From Mayfieldus sp038329895 (lineage in GTDB: Bacteria > Actinomycetota > Thermoleophilia > Solirubrobacterales > 70-9), in the NCBI GenBank assembly GCA_038329895.1, contig JBBQNM010000001.1, forward strand, positions 1-64,000: a stretch of DNA of 64,000 bases. Reading direction: 5' to 3'. The notes under the pieces were generated by a model. The model did no database searches and had not been told where the DNA came from. It saw nothing but the letters and a program-made list of their open reading frames with translations. Each line of letters starts with the position of its first letter. The first letter of the stretch is position 1. This document shows positions 53,701 through 61,563 of the stretch, piece after piece. A program made the translations under genes and the position numbers.

Positions 53701-53946
53701 CCGGGTGAGGCCGAGGAAAAGCAGCAGCGCCGCCAGCGGGAAGAACCCGATCACCAGGTAGTAGGCGGTGAAGTAGTTGCCGACGTTGAAATCCTTGAAG
53801 ACCGGGTAGCCGATGACGTCGGTGTGGACGTCCAGCGGGCCCCAGGCGACGACGATCGCGATCGTCGTAAGGCCGGCGGCAACGAGGACCGCGACGAGGA
53901 CGCGAAGCGCCGCGCACCTTCGAAGCTCTGCTGCGGCCTGCCCCAT
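50776..53946 (-). CDS. Very large membrane protein with GT-C-like features
   Basis: 1,056 residues from ATG at 53946, preferred to 53988 because the latter would overlap the methyltransferase gene. Residues 1-630 hold about fourteen hydrophobic segments; between them FHGGEQIVGSKLVENGWFPWRDVVLTHGIFQ resembles the acidic first loop and PYRD-like motif of GT-C glycosyltransferases that use polyprenyl-linked sugars. The last 400 residues are soluble and beta-rich (RYFHVSLTYSAELQEDLIDRLRRARPKLIVFDN, later GRLRVFGVSRDGHLSEL), probably outside the membrane. It may add a side sugar or be a ligase. No close family is recognised. Confidence 0.6.
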   Translation of the reverse strand: MGQAAAELRRCAALRVLVAVLVAAGLTTIAIVVAWGPLDVHTDVIGYPVFKDFNVGNYFTAYYLVIGFFPLAALLLFLGLTRLAPRIGLAVPGPRGSLRPSAPAPEEPSPLAGEPPLAEASQTRRRVVCAARIGFVGAVLGVEAGIAVNSIRPGFAAGVAAYALGAVLGAYVLGRWKHDWSFEACLAAVNSLGALLPVAGLVAVSMHTQVHIDSNGSVDHYPWFPFWLALPVVAALAAIVAVALRRAGSAARAIGIERRALMLVAAPVALVLLLQSLPGESGSIDMFHGGEQIVGSKLVENGWFPWRDVVLTHGIFQDVVYSFGRGVFGNSVWGHLAGISMIMRPLYLVSVFFLLVYLVGRNWLFLLFAALLLIGPDVAPEQFRLILWPLILLLLATDLDRPTATKSVGLAFLLVAQAILTPEAAPGLLAVGLVLVLYEWYQRKPGISIASAFSRTLWFAGAGIAFASVFAGYQAAHGALDDFVYISINLVHGHALSGGMPPAPNPGSVSDATLYALALIPPAALLISFAYAVVRVRLRQGFYTADWVMAAAAIFLLFYYPKFLARMDTGHVYQPFVVGLPLVLFIVYRVVVAIERAIRNRWPGNVVANVTAHPVSLALVVLVTALSWGTYHDRLGKAPAFYRPGVSAPPQYARVGYTQVFDGGAYRDVKRVVDAYLGPNDRLFDFSNTPLLFFYVMDRYPSTRYFHVSLTYSAELQEDLIDRLRRARPKLIVFDNDSAPFIALSNWDGIPNMVRSYLVSQWILDRYRPLLWTHGITIYARRDMPPASKANLHLAQKPVTQGVGFSVQPCTWGSAPNFLSGPGMPGPDARGAGAHAQAAPHQIAVVGWAGDPATKSPPREVIATVDGKIVGRTEPKLARPDLVAYGLPKGFGRAGFQMQVPGAPPGKPGRLRVFGVSRDGHLSELVGQGAKPAHGTVRVGPRDVRLAPNAVWGQINSTTRTQALQFSLPRGSRWTDYRWLELDAGRNGFRPGNFTVYDRQTRPSTGREITFQTLDNSPRRYIVPVGSCAQWHGYRGRRLFINHDTPQDISAVRLIR

Positions 53947-53965
53947 CTCGGTTCGAGAGCGGCGG

Positions 53966-54760
53966 TCAGCCGCCGGCCGGCTCCTCAATGCGGTCGCGGC
54001 GCGCGACGGCGACGGTCTGCCATCCCCGACCTCCCCGCAGGCGGTTGAGCCGGAACAGGGGCCGGAAGGCGGCCATCGTCGCCCGTGCGAGCCGTGACTC
54101 GGAGCCGGTCCCGCCCCCGGAGACGTCCTCGACCAGGCGCCGGCCGCGCAGGATGACGACCAGCCGGTAGAGGTTGAAGAAGGGAAAGCCGGCTCCGCTG
54201 GCCGTCTCGACCTCGAATCCGGCCTCGGTCAGAAGTGCGCCCAGGGCTTCGGGGCTGAAGTGACGGCGGTGGCCGATGTGGCGGTCGAACGCCGACATCG
54301 GACCGCCCGGCACGGTGACGACGAGCCGGCACCCGGGGGCCATGTAGTGGGCCGCGTTCGCGAGCAGCTCTCCCGGCTTGTCGACGTGCTCGAGCACCTC
54401 CGAGCAGACTGCGTGCGTGGCCCATCCCTGCTGCTCGGCGGCGGGCTCCCCGGCTTGCGTCAGGTCGCGCTGCACGAAGCCGGCGCCGGGCGCTTTTTGC
54501 TGCGCGATCTCGATCCCGGCCTCGCTCACCTCGAGGCCGAGCAGCTCGGCACGCGGGTGGCGGCGCAGCAGCTCGGCGGCGAAGTCGCCCTGGCCGCTGC
54601 CGACGTCCAGAACCCGCACCGGCCCGTCACCGAGCGCCAGCAGATCGAAGACGATGCGACGACGGTAACGCTGGGCGGGGTTCTGCTCGGCCGCGTCGGA
54701 GTAGTCCAGCCAGTGCCGGTCCCAGTCGTCGCGCTGGGCGGCCTCGTCCGGGGGGGCCAA
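53966..54760 (-). CDS. SAM-dependent methyltransferase (UbiE/Methyltransf_11 type)
   Basis: 264 residues if the TTG at 54760 is the start, just 5 bases after the transaldolase stop; no ATG or GTG is available in that stretch, and the longer frame runs through the transaldolase gene. VRVLDVGSGQGDFAAELLRRHPRAELLGLEVSEAGIEIA is motif I, AVCSEVLEHVDKPGELLANAAHYMAPGCRLVVTVPGGP motif II-III. The region GHRRHFSPEALGALLTEAGFEVETASGAGFPFFN is typical of polysaccharide-locus methyltransferases. Confidence 0.8.
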   Translation of the reverse strand: MAPPDEAAQRDDWDRHWLDYSDAAEQNPAQRYRRRIVFDLLALGDGPVRVLDVGSGQGDFAAELLRRHPRAELLGLEVSEAGIEIAQQKAPGAGFVQRDLTQAGEPAAEQQGWATHAVCSEVLEHVDKPGELLANAAHYMAPGCRLVVTVPGGPMSAFDRHIGHRRHFSPEALGALLTEAGFEVETASGAGFPFFNLYRLVVILRGRRLVEDVSGGGTGSESRLARATMAAFRPLFRLNRLRGGRGWQTVAVARRDRIEEPAGG

Positions 54761-54765
54761 GGGAC

Positions 54766-55485
54766 TCAGAGCGTGAAGGCAGCGGATTGCGCTGAGTCGT
54801 GGAACATCTTCACGGTGTCGAGCGAGAACTCGTCCAGGTCCTTGCCCAGGGTCGAGAGCTTGGCCAGGACGTCGTGGGTGACCGTGATGATGTGGCAATC
54901 GACCTCGTCAGCCTGGACGATGTTGAGGATCTCGCGCGGGCTCGCCCATAGGAGCTCGACGTTCGGATAGGGCGACACCGCTTCCAGCGCCTCAGCCATC
55001 AGCGGCACCGGGTCGCGACCGGTGTCGGCGACCCGCCCAGCGAACACCGAGACGATGCTCGGAGGGCCGTCCTTCAGGCAGGCGGCGACGTCGCTCGCCT
55101 GCGCCGGGGTCATCAGCGCGGTGACGTTGAGCTTCACGCCGTCGGCGGCGAGCTTTCGGATCAGCTCGCCGGAGCTCTCCCCACGCGTGTTGGTGACCGG
55201 GACCTTCGTGTAGACGTTGTCGGCCCAGCTTGAGATCAGACGCGCCTGGCGCTCCATGTCGTCGAACTCGTCCGAGAAGACCTCGAAGGAGACAGCCTTG
55301 CCGTCCACGGCGTCGAGCACCTCGCGGGCGAACTCCTCGTAGACCATCGCGCCGTTGGCCTTCGCCATCAGCGTCGGGTTGGTGGTGAAGCCCTTGATGA
55401 TCGGGTCCTTCGCCAGCTTCGCGATCCCCTCGAGGTCGGCGCCGTCGGCGAAGATCTTGATCTTCAGGTCATCGACTGTGGGCAT
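54766..55485 (-). CDS. Transaldolase family protein
   Basis: 239 residues, the short form of the family. KIKIFADGADLEGIAKLAKDPIIKGFTTNPTLM is the N-terminal signature and ADNVYTKVPVTNTRGES contains the Schiff-base Lys; LNVTALMTPAQASDVA, ISVFAGRVADTGRDP-like and LLWASPREILNIVQA follow. Transaldolase interconverts C3, C6, C4 and C7 sugar phosphates and so can supply sedoheptulose 7-phosphate, the substrate of GmhA. Lying between the GmhB-like gene (17-base overlap) and a methyltransferase in the glycan operon, it is probably dedicated to heptose supply. Confidence 0.88.
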   Translation of the reverse strand: MPTVDDLKIKIFADGADLEGIAKLAKDPIIKGFTTNPTLMAKANGAMVYEEFAREVLDAVDGKAVSFEVFSDEFDDMERQARLISSWADNVYTKVPVTNTRGESSGELIRKLAADGVKLNVTALMTPAQASDVAACLKDGPPSIVSVFAGRVADTGRDPVPLMAEALEAVSPYPNVELLWASPREILNIVQADEVDCHIITVTHDVLAKLSTLGKDLDEFSLDTVKMFHDSAQSAAFTL

Positions 55486-56071
55486 GGTCAGATCGTCCTT
55501 CCGCTGATCTTTCGAGAATCCAGTGCACAGCCTCGCCGAGCCCCCGCACGGTGAGATCGGGCGCCTCGGGAGGCCGCTCAGAATAGCCCGAGTCGATGAA
55601 GACCGTCTTGCAGCCGGCGCGGCGCCCCGCCTCGACGTCGCGCCAGCGGTCGCCGACCATGACGCTGTTCTCGAGGTCGATTCCCCAGTCGTGCGCGGCG
55701 TCGAGCAGAAGGCCCGGGGCAGGCTTGCGGCACTGGCATCGACCGGCGTCGTCGTGGGGGCATACGCGGACCTCGTCGAGGGGCAGGCGCGAGGACAGCT
55801 CGCGGTTCAGCGCCTCCACGGTGGGCATCGTCTGCGTGCCGCGGGCGACGTCGGGCTGGTTGGTGACCACGATCAGCAGCAGCCCGGCCTCGTGCAGCTG
55901 CCGGCACGCCTCCTCGACCCCCGGCAGCAGCTCCAGCTCGTCAACGGAGTCGGGCGGCCGTGGAGTGCCGTCCACCACATGGGCGCGGTTCAGCACGCCG
56001 TCGCGATCGAGGAAGACGGCGCGGCGCGCGGCCGGCTCCGCCGCGTCGCCGGAACCGCCCGGCGCGCTCAC
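55469..56071 (-). CDS. gmhB: GmhB-like heptose 1,7-bisphosphate phosphatase
   Basis: 200 residues from GTG at 56071, which overlaps the epimerase stop by 4 bases. HAD fold: VFLDRDGVLNRAHVVDG with the nucleophile Asp and VVTNQPDVARG; the zinc loop CPHDDAGRCQCRKPAPGLL is the GmhB hallmark, and VMVGDRWRDVEAGRRAGC gives motif IV. It removes the C7 phosphate from D-glycero-D-manno-heptose 1,7-bisphosphate. The length and motifs fit well. The RGTQT block in place of the usual RG(L/Y) segment is a small change. Confidence 0.88.
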   Translation of the reverse strand: MSAPGGSGDAAEPAARRAVFLDRDGVLNRAHVVDGTPRPPDSVDELELLPGVEEACRQLHEAGLLLIVVTNQPDVARGTQTMPTVEALNRELSSRLPLDEVRVCPHDDAGRCQCRKPAPGLLLDAAHDWGIDLENSVMVGDRWRDVEAGRRAGCKTVFIDSGYSERPPEAPDLTVRGLGEAVHWILERSAEGRSDHAHSR

Positions 56072-57030
56072 AGCCGCCCGGCGCGGGCCTCGGGCAGCAT
56101 CGCGAGCATCGAGTCGCGCAGCGCCTCGCGCGAGCCCATCGAGTTCTGCCAGCCGAGGGCGCGGATGCGGTCGGTGTTCAGCCGCACAACCGGCACGTCG
56201 CCCTTCCAGCCGCGGTCGCCGCCCGTGTACTCGTACTTGACGCTTCCCGGGTCCAGCCCGACGCACTCGACCGCCAGGTCGGCGATCTCGGTCACGGTGA
56301 TGTAGTCGCCGGTGGCGACGTTGTAGGCGCCAAACGGCTGCTCGGTCTTCGCCAGTGCGGTCAGGACCGCATCGACCACGTCGTGCACGTGGATATAGGA
56401 CTTGCTCTGGGTGCCGTCGCCGAGGATCGGCAGGCGCGCGGGGTCGTCGAGCAGGCGGCGGACGAAGTCGAAGCCGACCCCGTGCGTCTGGCGCGACCCG
56501 ACCACGTTGCCGAAGCGAAAGACGCAGCCGCGGAGATCGAACATGTGGCAGTAGGCGGCGATCAGGCCCTCGCCGGCGAGCTTGCTGGCTCCATAGGTCG
56601 AGATCGGCACCAACGGCCCGATGTCCTCGTCGGCCTCTGTCTCGCCGATGTCCCCATAGACGCCGCTGCCCGACGCGTAGAGAATCTGAGGGGTCGAGGT
56701 GACGCGCATCGCCTCGACCACGTGGTGGGTGAGCAGGGTCCCCTCGTCGAAGTCGATCGCGGGCTCGGTCGCTGCGCGGGCGATGTCGGGGTTTGAGGCG
56801 AGGTGGATCACAACCTCGTGGCCGCGCATCGCCTCGGTGAGCGCGGCGAGGTCCCCGACGTCGCCGCGCACGACCCGCAGCCGCTCATCCTCGGCGTGCG
56901 GCTCCAGGTGCCACTCGCGCCCGGAGGTGAAGTTGTCGAAGACGGTCACTTCGTCGCCGTCCCCGAGCAGCCGGTCGATAAAGTGGCTTCCGATGAAGCC
57001 GGCGCCGCCGACGATGAAGTAGCGGCTCAC
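56068..57030 (-). CDS. NAD-dependent epimerase/dehydratase (extended SDR)
   Basis: 320 residues. YFIVGGAGFIGSHFIDRLLGDGDEVTVFDNFTSG binds NAD, VIHLASNPDIARAATEPAIDFDEGT follows, SGSGVYG holds the catalytic Ser-type position and STYGASKLAGEGLIAAY the YxxxK pair, with FRFGNVVGSRQTHGVGFDFV. It belongs to the sugar-nucleotide epimerase/dehydratase group. Its place between GmhA- and GmhB-like genes suggests it modifies the nucleotide-linked heptose or another sugar of the same glycan, but the substrate cannot be read from the sequence. Confidence 0.82.
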   Translation of the reverse strand: MSRYFIVGGAGFIGSHFIDRLLGDGDEVTVFDNFTSGREWHLEPHAEDERLRVVRGDVGDLAALTEAMRGHEVVIHLASNPDIARAATEPAIDFDEGTLLTHHVVEAMRVTSTPQILYASGSGVYGDIGETEADEDIGPLVPISTYGASKLAGEGLIAAYCHMFDLRGCVFRFGNVVGSRQTHGVGFDFVRRLLDDPARLPILGDGTQSKSYIHVHDVVDAVLTALAKTEQPFGAYNVATGDYITVTEIADLAVECVGLDPGSVKYEYTGGDRGWKGDVPVVRLNTDRIRALGWQNSMGSREALRDSMLAMLPEARAGRL

Positions 57031-57061
57031 CGCGGCAATGCCCCGCGACCCGGAAGCGACG

Positions 57062-57661
57062 TCACTTCACCGATTCCCACTTGGTCGGGGCCCGGGCGAG
57101 GGCGGGGTGGGTGACCAGCAGGTGCCAGACGACCGCGCAGAGGCCCTCGGTGTGGGGAGTCGTACGATCGGCGTACAGGGGCGGGATCACCACCGAGGCG
57201 TCGGCGACCTTGCGCGTGTAGCCGCCGTCGCGACCGACGACCCCGAACACCCGGGCGCCTTCCGATCGCGCCAGCTCCAGTGCCAGCACCAGGTTGGCCG
57301 AGATCCCGCGCTCGCGGTCGCCGCCGCCGACCGAGAAGACGAGCACCGCGTCGCGCTTGCCGATCCGCGATCCCTTCAGCCACTCGGCGAAAGTCGTGTC
57401 CCAGCCTTCGTCGTTGACCCGGGCCGTCAGCTCGGAGACGTTGTCGGTTGGTGCATATGACTCCAACGCGCAGAGTTTGCGGAAGTCGTTGACGGCGTGG
57501 CTCGCGTGCCCGGCCGAGCCGCCGACGCCGAGGATGAACAGGCGACCACCGCCGTCGCGGACCTTTGCCAGCGCAGAAGCGACGCGCTCGATGTCCTCGC
57601 GGTCGAGCGCCGCCACGATCTCGGTGGCCTCGGCCAGGAAGTCATCGGCAAACGAGCCCAT
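57062..57661 (-). CDS. gmhA: GmhA-like sedoheptulose 7-phosphate isomerase (SIS domain)
   Basis: 199 residues from ATG at 57661, overlapping the upstream methyltransferase stop by 1-4 bases. ALAKVRDGGGRLFILGVGGSAGHASHAVNDFRKLCALESYAP is the SIS signature with the GmhA-type GVGGSAGHASH loop, then AVLVFSVGGGDRERGISANLVLALELARSEG and the C-terminal HTEGLCAVVWHLL with the conserved Glu-containing helix. The enzyme makes D-glycero-D-manno-heptose 7-phosphate. It is the entry step of the heptose pathway here. Confidence 0.87.
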   Translation of the reverse strand: MGSFADDFLAEATEIVAALDREDIERVASALAKVRDGGGRLFILGVGGSAGHASHAVNDFRKLCALESYAPTDNVSELTARVNDEGWDTTFAEWLKGSRIGKRDAVLVFSVGGGDRERGISANLVLALELARSEGARVFGVVGRDGGYTRKVADASVVIPPLYADRTTPHTEGLCAVVWHLLVTHPALARAPTKWESVK

Positions 57662-58311
57662 CAGCCCTCCTCGTGGCGCGTGCCGCCCCGCCGGCACTCG
57701 GCGAACGTGTTGAGCCCGAACTTGTGGCGGAAGCAGCGGATGTCGCTCGGCTTGAAGCCGGCGCGGACGAGCAGCGGCCAGAGGTCGCGGGGGTCGTAAT
57801 AGGCCTTGTGGTCGTCCATCTCCTCCGCCGGGCTGGTCCCGAGCCGGAAGGCGCTCAGCTCCAGCCAGCGCTTGCCGCGCCAGGAAGGCACGTTGATCAG
57901 GACCAGGCCTCCGGCGGCCGCGATGCGGTGCAGCTCGGCAAGGGTGCGCTCCGGCTCCCAAAGGTGCTCGAGCACCGAGTTGAGGACGATGACGTCGAGC
58001 GAGGCGTCCTCGAGCTGCTCGAGCGCGTCCGGCAGCGAGCCCTCGATCGCCTCCACCTTCGGGTGGTCTTTGAGGTCGCCGGCGAGGGCGACGTCGATCA
58101 GCACCAGCTCCCGCGCCCGGTCGAGCACCGTGCGGGCGAAGGTCGCGTTGTAGCCGCAGCCGAAGTCGCCGACCCGTCTGCCCGCGAAGTCGGGCACGGC
58201 GCGGCGGATGCGCCGGGTCGAGAGCCAGACGCCGAAGCGGTCGACGACGCCAGGCGCTCCTTGCTGCCCATAGGAGCTGCTTCGCAGGCTGTCAGTCGGC
58301 GTCGTCGTCAT
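57661..58311 (-). CDS. SAM-dependent methyltransferase
   Basis: 216 residues. RRVGDFGCGYNATFARTVLDRARELVLIDVAL is motif I, SLDVIVLNSVLEHLWEPERTLAELHRIAAAGGLVLINVPSW motif II-III, then FRHKFGLNTFAECRRG. It overlaps the GT2 gene upstream by 20 bases and the GmhA-like gene downstream. Enzymes of this shape methylate sugars or hydroxyl groups in surface glycans, but the target is not predictable. Confidence 0.8.
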   Translation of the reverse strand: MTTTPTDSLRSSSYGQQGAPGVVDRFGVWLSTRRIRRAVPDFAGRRVGDFGCGYNATFARTVLDRARELVLIDVALAGDLKDHPKVEAIEGSLPDALEQLEDASLDVIVLNSVLEHLWEPERTLAELHRIAAAGGLVLINVPSWRGKRWLELSAFRLGTSPAEEMDDHKAYYDPRDLWPLLVRAGFKPSDIRCFRHKFGLNTFAECRRGGTRHEEG

Positions 58312-59548
58312 TGGGGCTTCGCTTGCGGAGTGCCTCAGTGTGGAGGAGCAGGGTGAAGGTGAAGGTCACAAAGGCGCCGATCATCAACAGCAGCCCGGTG
58401 ACGGCGAGGTGCGCATGGGTGCGCGCCGATTCAGGCAGCTCGAGGCCGTGCTGCGAATAGGTGACGACGAGCTGCACGGCCAACCCAAGCCCGACCAGGA
58501 ACGAGAGCGCGCAGAGCACGACGGTCCGGTTGTAGGGAAAGACGCGCAGCCAGCGGCGGCGCGCCGAGCCGTCGTAGTCGTGCAGCACCTGGGCCAGGCA
58601 GCCGATGAAGAAGCTCTGCAGCCCGAGCAGGGCGAGCGTTACCCCGAGCAGCATCGTGTAGAGCGAGAGGGTGACGCCGCCGATCGTGATCGGGCCGAAG
58701 GTGAGCGGCAGGGTGATCGCCAGGCCCAACCCCAGCGCGATCAACCCGGGCTTGAAGACGAAGAACTCGACCCCGTAGACGAACATCGCGCGCAGGTTGA
58801 TCCAGGCGGCCTTGAACGGGGACAGCCATCCGGCCCGCTTGTGGTGGCTCTCGCGGCCTTCGGGGTCGGTGAGGAAGCGAACCGGCACCTCGGCCGTGTG
58901 GAGGTCCATGTGCACCGACTTGAGCACCATCTCGGAGGCGTACTCCCAGGACTGCGACTGGAGGTCCATGCGCTCGAGCGCGTCGCGGGTGATCCCGCGC
59001 ATGCCGCAGTGGATGTCGGAGAAGTCGCTCGAGTAGACGACGTTGAGGATCCAGGTCGTGACCGGGGTGCCGAGGTAGCGGTGGAGCTTTGGCATCGAGC
59101 CGGGCTCGATGTAGCCCTTCCAGCGCGAGCCCATCACGAACTCATATCCCTCGCGCATGCGCTCGACGAACGGGGCCAGCTTGCGGAAGTCGTAGGTGCA
59201 GTCGGCGTCGCCCATCAGCACGTAGCGGCCACGGATGAACGGCAGCGCGTCGATGTAGGCACGACCCAGCCCGCGCTTTGGGGTTGACAACACCCGGGCG
59301 CCCTTGGAGAGGGCGATCTCCGCGGTGCGGTCGGAGGAGCTGTCGACGATCAGGATCTCGCCGACGACGCCTGCTTTGCGCAGGCCCTCACGGCACCAGC
59401 CGACGAAGTCGCCGATCGTCAATTCCTCGTCGAGCGCCGGGATGACGATCGAGAGCTCCGGATCGGCGACGTCATCGGGCGGAACCCTTAGCCGGACGTC
59501 GTCGGCCTGCCCCGCTGAGGCCTCACGGACGGCACTGGCCACGGCCAA
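58292..59548 (-). CDS. Membrane-anchored GT2 glycosyltransferase (DPM1/ GtrB-like)
   Basis: 418 residues. The GT-A domain has LSIVIPALDEELTIGDFVGWCREGL, IVDSSSDRTAEIALSKGARV, RYVLMGDADCTYDF (DXD in the form DAD) and FSDIHCGMRGITRDAL. After it come about four membrane helices (LIALGLGLAITLPLTF, LYTMLLGVTLALLGLQSFFIGCLAQV, VLCALSFLVGLGLAVQLVV, TGLLLMIGAFVTFTFTLLLH). This layout is that of polyprenyl-phosphate sugar synthases such as GtrB. It could make an undecaprenyl-linked sugar for the GT-C-like protein in the same operon. Confidence 0.85.
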   Translation of the reverse strand: MAVASAVREASAGQADDVRLRVPPDDVADPELSIVIPALDEELTIGDFVGWCREGLRKAGVVGEILIVDSSSDRTAEIALSKGARVLSTPKRGLGRAYIDALPFIRGRYVLMGDADCTYDFRKLAPFVERMREGYEFVMGSRWKGYIEPGSMPKLHRYLGTPVTTWILNVVYSSDFSDIHCGMRGITRDALERMDLQSQSWEYASEMVLKSVHMDLHTAEVPVRFLTDPEGRESHHKRAGWLSPFKAAWINLRAMFVYGVEFFVFKPGLIALGLGLAITLPLTFGPITIGGVTLSLYTMLLGVTLALLGLQSFFIGCLAQVLHDYDGSARRRWLRVFPYNRTVVLCALSFLVGLGLAVQLVVTYSQHGLELPESARTHAHLAVTGLLLMIGAFVTFTFTLLLHTEALRKRSPNDDDAD

Positions 59549-59596
59549 GACTCTACCCAGCCGGGCCGGTGGAAGCCGTGCGGGCGGCGTCGGCGT

Positions 59597-60403
59597 TCAC
59601 GCGGCGCTTGATGGAGTTCGTGACTGGCGCCGCTGGCGCGCGTACTGCCGCGCCACGGCTGCGATGAACGCGGGGTTGCTGCGCAGATAGCGGGGGCCGA
59701 GGCGGCGCGGCTCGCGGCTTAGCCGGTAGGCCCACTCGAGCCCGCGGCGCTGCATCCAGGACGGCGCCTGGGAGACGCGGCCGGCGAGGAAGTCGAAGGC
59801 GGCGCCGACGCTGACCAGGACCGGCGCCTTGACGAGAGGGCGCATCCGTGACACCCACTTCTCCTGGCGTGGGGTTGAGATCCCGCACCAGACGATCCCG
59901 GCGCCCGACTCGTCGATCCGATTCGCCACCTGGCGCTCCTCGTCCGCAGTCAGGTCGCGGTGCGGAGGGCTGAAGTCACCGACGATCTCGATCGCCGGGG
60001 CGCGGCGACGCAGGCCGGTCTTCAGCTCCCGTAGGGCGCCCTCGTCGTGGCCCCCATATAGAAAGAAGCCGGTTCCCGCGGCCGCCGCGCGATCGCAGGC
60101 GCGTTCCATCAACGTCGGCCCGTAGACGCGGTCGCGCAGCGGCTTTCCCTCGCTGAGCAGGTTGAGCGCCCAGACCACCGGCATCCCGTCGGGCAGGTTG
60201 AGCGTCGCGCCGTTCAGCGCCGCCGCCAGCCCGGGGTCGCGGCGACTCTCCATCAGGCCGTGCACCGACGTGCAGCAGAAGTAGCCGCGCTCGCCGCCGG
60301 CGAGCATCTGCTCGATGCGCGCAAGCGCGCCGTCATAGTCGGTGAGCGCGAAGCGCACCCCGAGCAGGTCGCGGGTGCCGAGGTCGGCGCTGACGGAGCT
60401 CAT
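59597..60403 (-). CDS. WecG/TagA/CpsF family (GT26) glycosyltransferase
   Basis: 268 residues from ATG at 60403, overlapping the GT4 stop by 4 bases. LLGVRFALTDYDGALARIEQMLAGGERGYFCCTSVHGLMESRRD is the family N-terminus, NLPDGMPVVWALNLL the conserved PDG motif with a catalytic-type Asp, GFFLYGGHDEGALRELKTGL and GIVWCGISTPRQEKWVSRM typical blocks. Members transfer ManNAc, ManNAcA or similar sugars to lipid-linked intermediates early in glycan assembly. The C-terminal basic tail (RQYARQRRQSRTPSS) may touch the membrane. Confidence 0.9.
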   Translation of the reverse strand: MSSVSADLGTRDLLGVRFALTDYDGALARIEQMLAGGERGYFCCTSVHGLMESRRDPGLAAALNGATLNLPDGMPVVWALNLLSEGKPLRDRVYGPTLMERACDRAAAAGTGFFLYGGHDEGALRELKTGLRRRAPAIEIVGDFSPPHRDLTADEERQVANRIDESGAGIVWCGISTPRQEKWVSRMRPLVKAPVLVSVGAAFDFLAGRVSQAPSWMQRRGLEWAYRLSREPRRLGPRYLRSNPAFIAAVARQYARQRRQSRTPSSAA

Positions 60404-61563
60404 GCCAGTGCCGCTCGGTAGCAGGCCATCAGTCGCTCGTAGTAGCCGTCCGCAGCGAAGCGCTCGCGGGCCCGGGCCAGCGCCGCCACGCCGCGCTGGC
60501 GGCGCAGCTTTGGGTCGTCCCACAGCTGCCCGAGCGCTTCGGCCCAGGCGCCCGCGTTGGTGGGCGCGACGGTGGATTCGGGCCCGACCATTTCCGGCAG
60601 CCCCCCGATCCGCGAGACAAGTACCGGCAGCCCGGCTGCCATCGCCTCGGAGACCGCATAGGGGTGCGGTTCGTGCCAGCGCGACGGGACGACGGCGACC
60701 GCGGCGCCCTCGCGAGCAGCTGCCAGCGCGGCTGCGTCGAGCTGGCCCAGGAAGCCGACGTCGGCATCCGCCTCCCCCGCCAACCGCCGCAGGCGCGGCT
60801 CGTCGGGCCCCTCGCCGGCGATCGCCAGCGGCACACCGGCGCGCTTCGCCGCCTCGATCGCGGTGTCGACTCCCTTCTCCTCCGCCAGCCGCCCGGCATA
60901 GAGCGCGTACTGTCCGGAGTCGGCCGCCGAGCGCTCGGCGAATGCGGAGTCGGGCAGGAAGTTGGGGATCACGTCGTAGTCGCTCAGCCGCAGGCCGAGC
61001 TCGGCGAGCACCCGCTCCGAGCCCTGGCTGGTGAGCACGAAGCGGTCGACCGCGTCCAGCACCCGCGGCTGCTGGAGGGCGATCCCGGCCGCATAGGTGA
61101 GGGCCTCGGGGACGTTGCCGCGGCAGCGCAAGCGGGCGCCGGGCCAGGTACGGCGGCCCTGGCAGCGCGTACAGGGTGCGCCGTCGCGGTAGGCGATCCC
61201 GATCGCGCAGACGAGGCGGTAGTTGTGCAGGTGCATAACCACCCGCGCGCCCGCGTCCCGTGCCGTGGCCAGCGCCCGCGGACCGAGCAGCGGCACGGTG
61301 TTGTGCGCGTGCACGACGTCGGCGTCGATCTCGCGCACTGCGTCGGACACCTCGCCGGGCGCCAGACCGCCGCGCAGCATCCCCGCCCCGGCGCGCAACC
61401 GTCCGGAGGCGCCGGTCTCGCTGTGGCGCTCCAAGAGCTTCACCGTGTGGCCGCGCTCGCGCAGCAGCGCCGCCTGCTCGGCGGCGGCGCGCTCCTCGCC
61501 ACCCTGCGAGCGATAGCGGTTATGGAGTACCAGCACCCGGGGCAGCTCGCGCCGGCCGCTCAT
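60400..61563 (-). CDS. GT4 family glycosyltransferase
   Basis: 387 residues from ATG at 61563, overlapping its neighbours on both sides by 4 bases. GT-B fold: RVLVLHNRYRSQGGEERAAAEQAALLRERGH, VVHAHNTVPLLGPRALATARDAGARVVMHLHNYRLVCAIG and, in the C-terminal half, YAGRLAEEKGVDTAIEAA, AIAGEGPDEPRL, VVPSRWHEPHPYAVSEAMAAGLPVLVSRIGGLPEMV with the E-x7-E retaining motif. A four-Cys cluster (CTRCQGRRTW and RCRGN) lies mid-protein, as in several GT4 members of polysaccharide loci. Confidence 0.9.
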   Translation of the reverse strand: MSGRRELPRVLVLHNRYRSQGGEERAAAEQAALLRERGHTVKLLERHSETGASGRLRAGAGMLRGGLAPGEVSDAVREIDADVVHAHNTVPLLGPRALATARDAGARVVMHLHNYRLVCAIGIAYRDGAPCTRCQGRRTWPGARLRCRGNVPEALTYAAGIALQQPRVLDAVDRFVLTSQGSERVLAELGLRLSDYDVIPNFLPDSAFAERSAADSGQYALYAGRLAEEKGVDTAIEAAKRAGVPLAIAGEGPDEPRLRRLAGEADADVGFLGQLDAAALAAAREGAAVAVVPSRWHEPHPYAVSEAMAAGLPVLVSRIGGLPEMVGPESTVAPTNAGAWAEALGQLWDDPKLRRQRGVAALARARERFAADGYYERLMACYRAALA

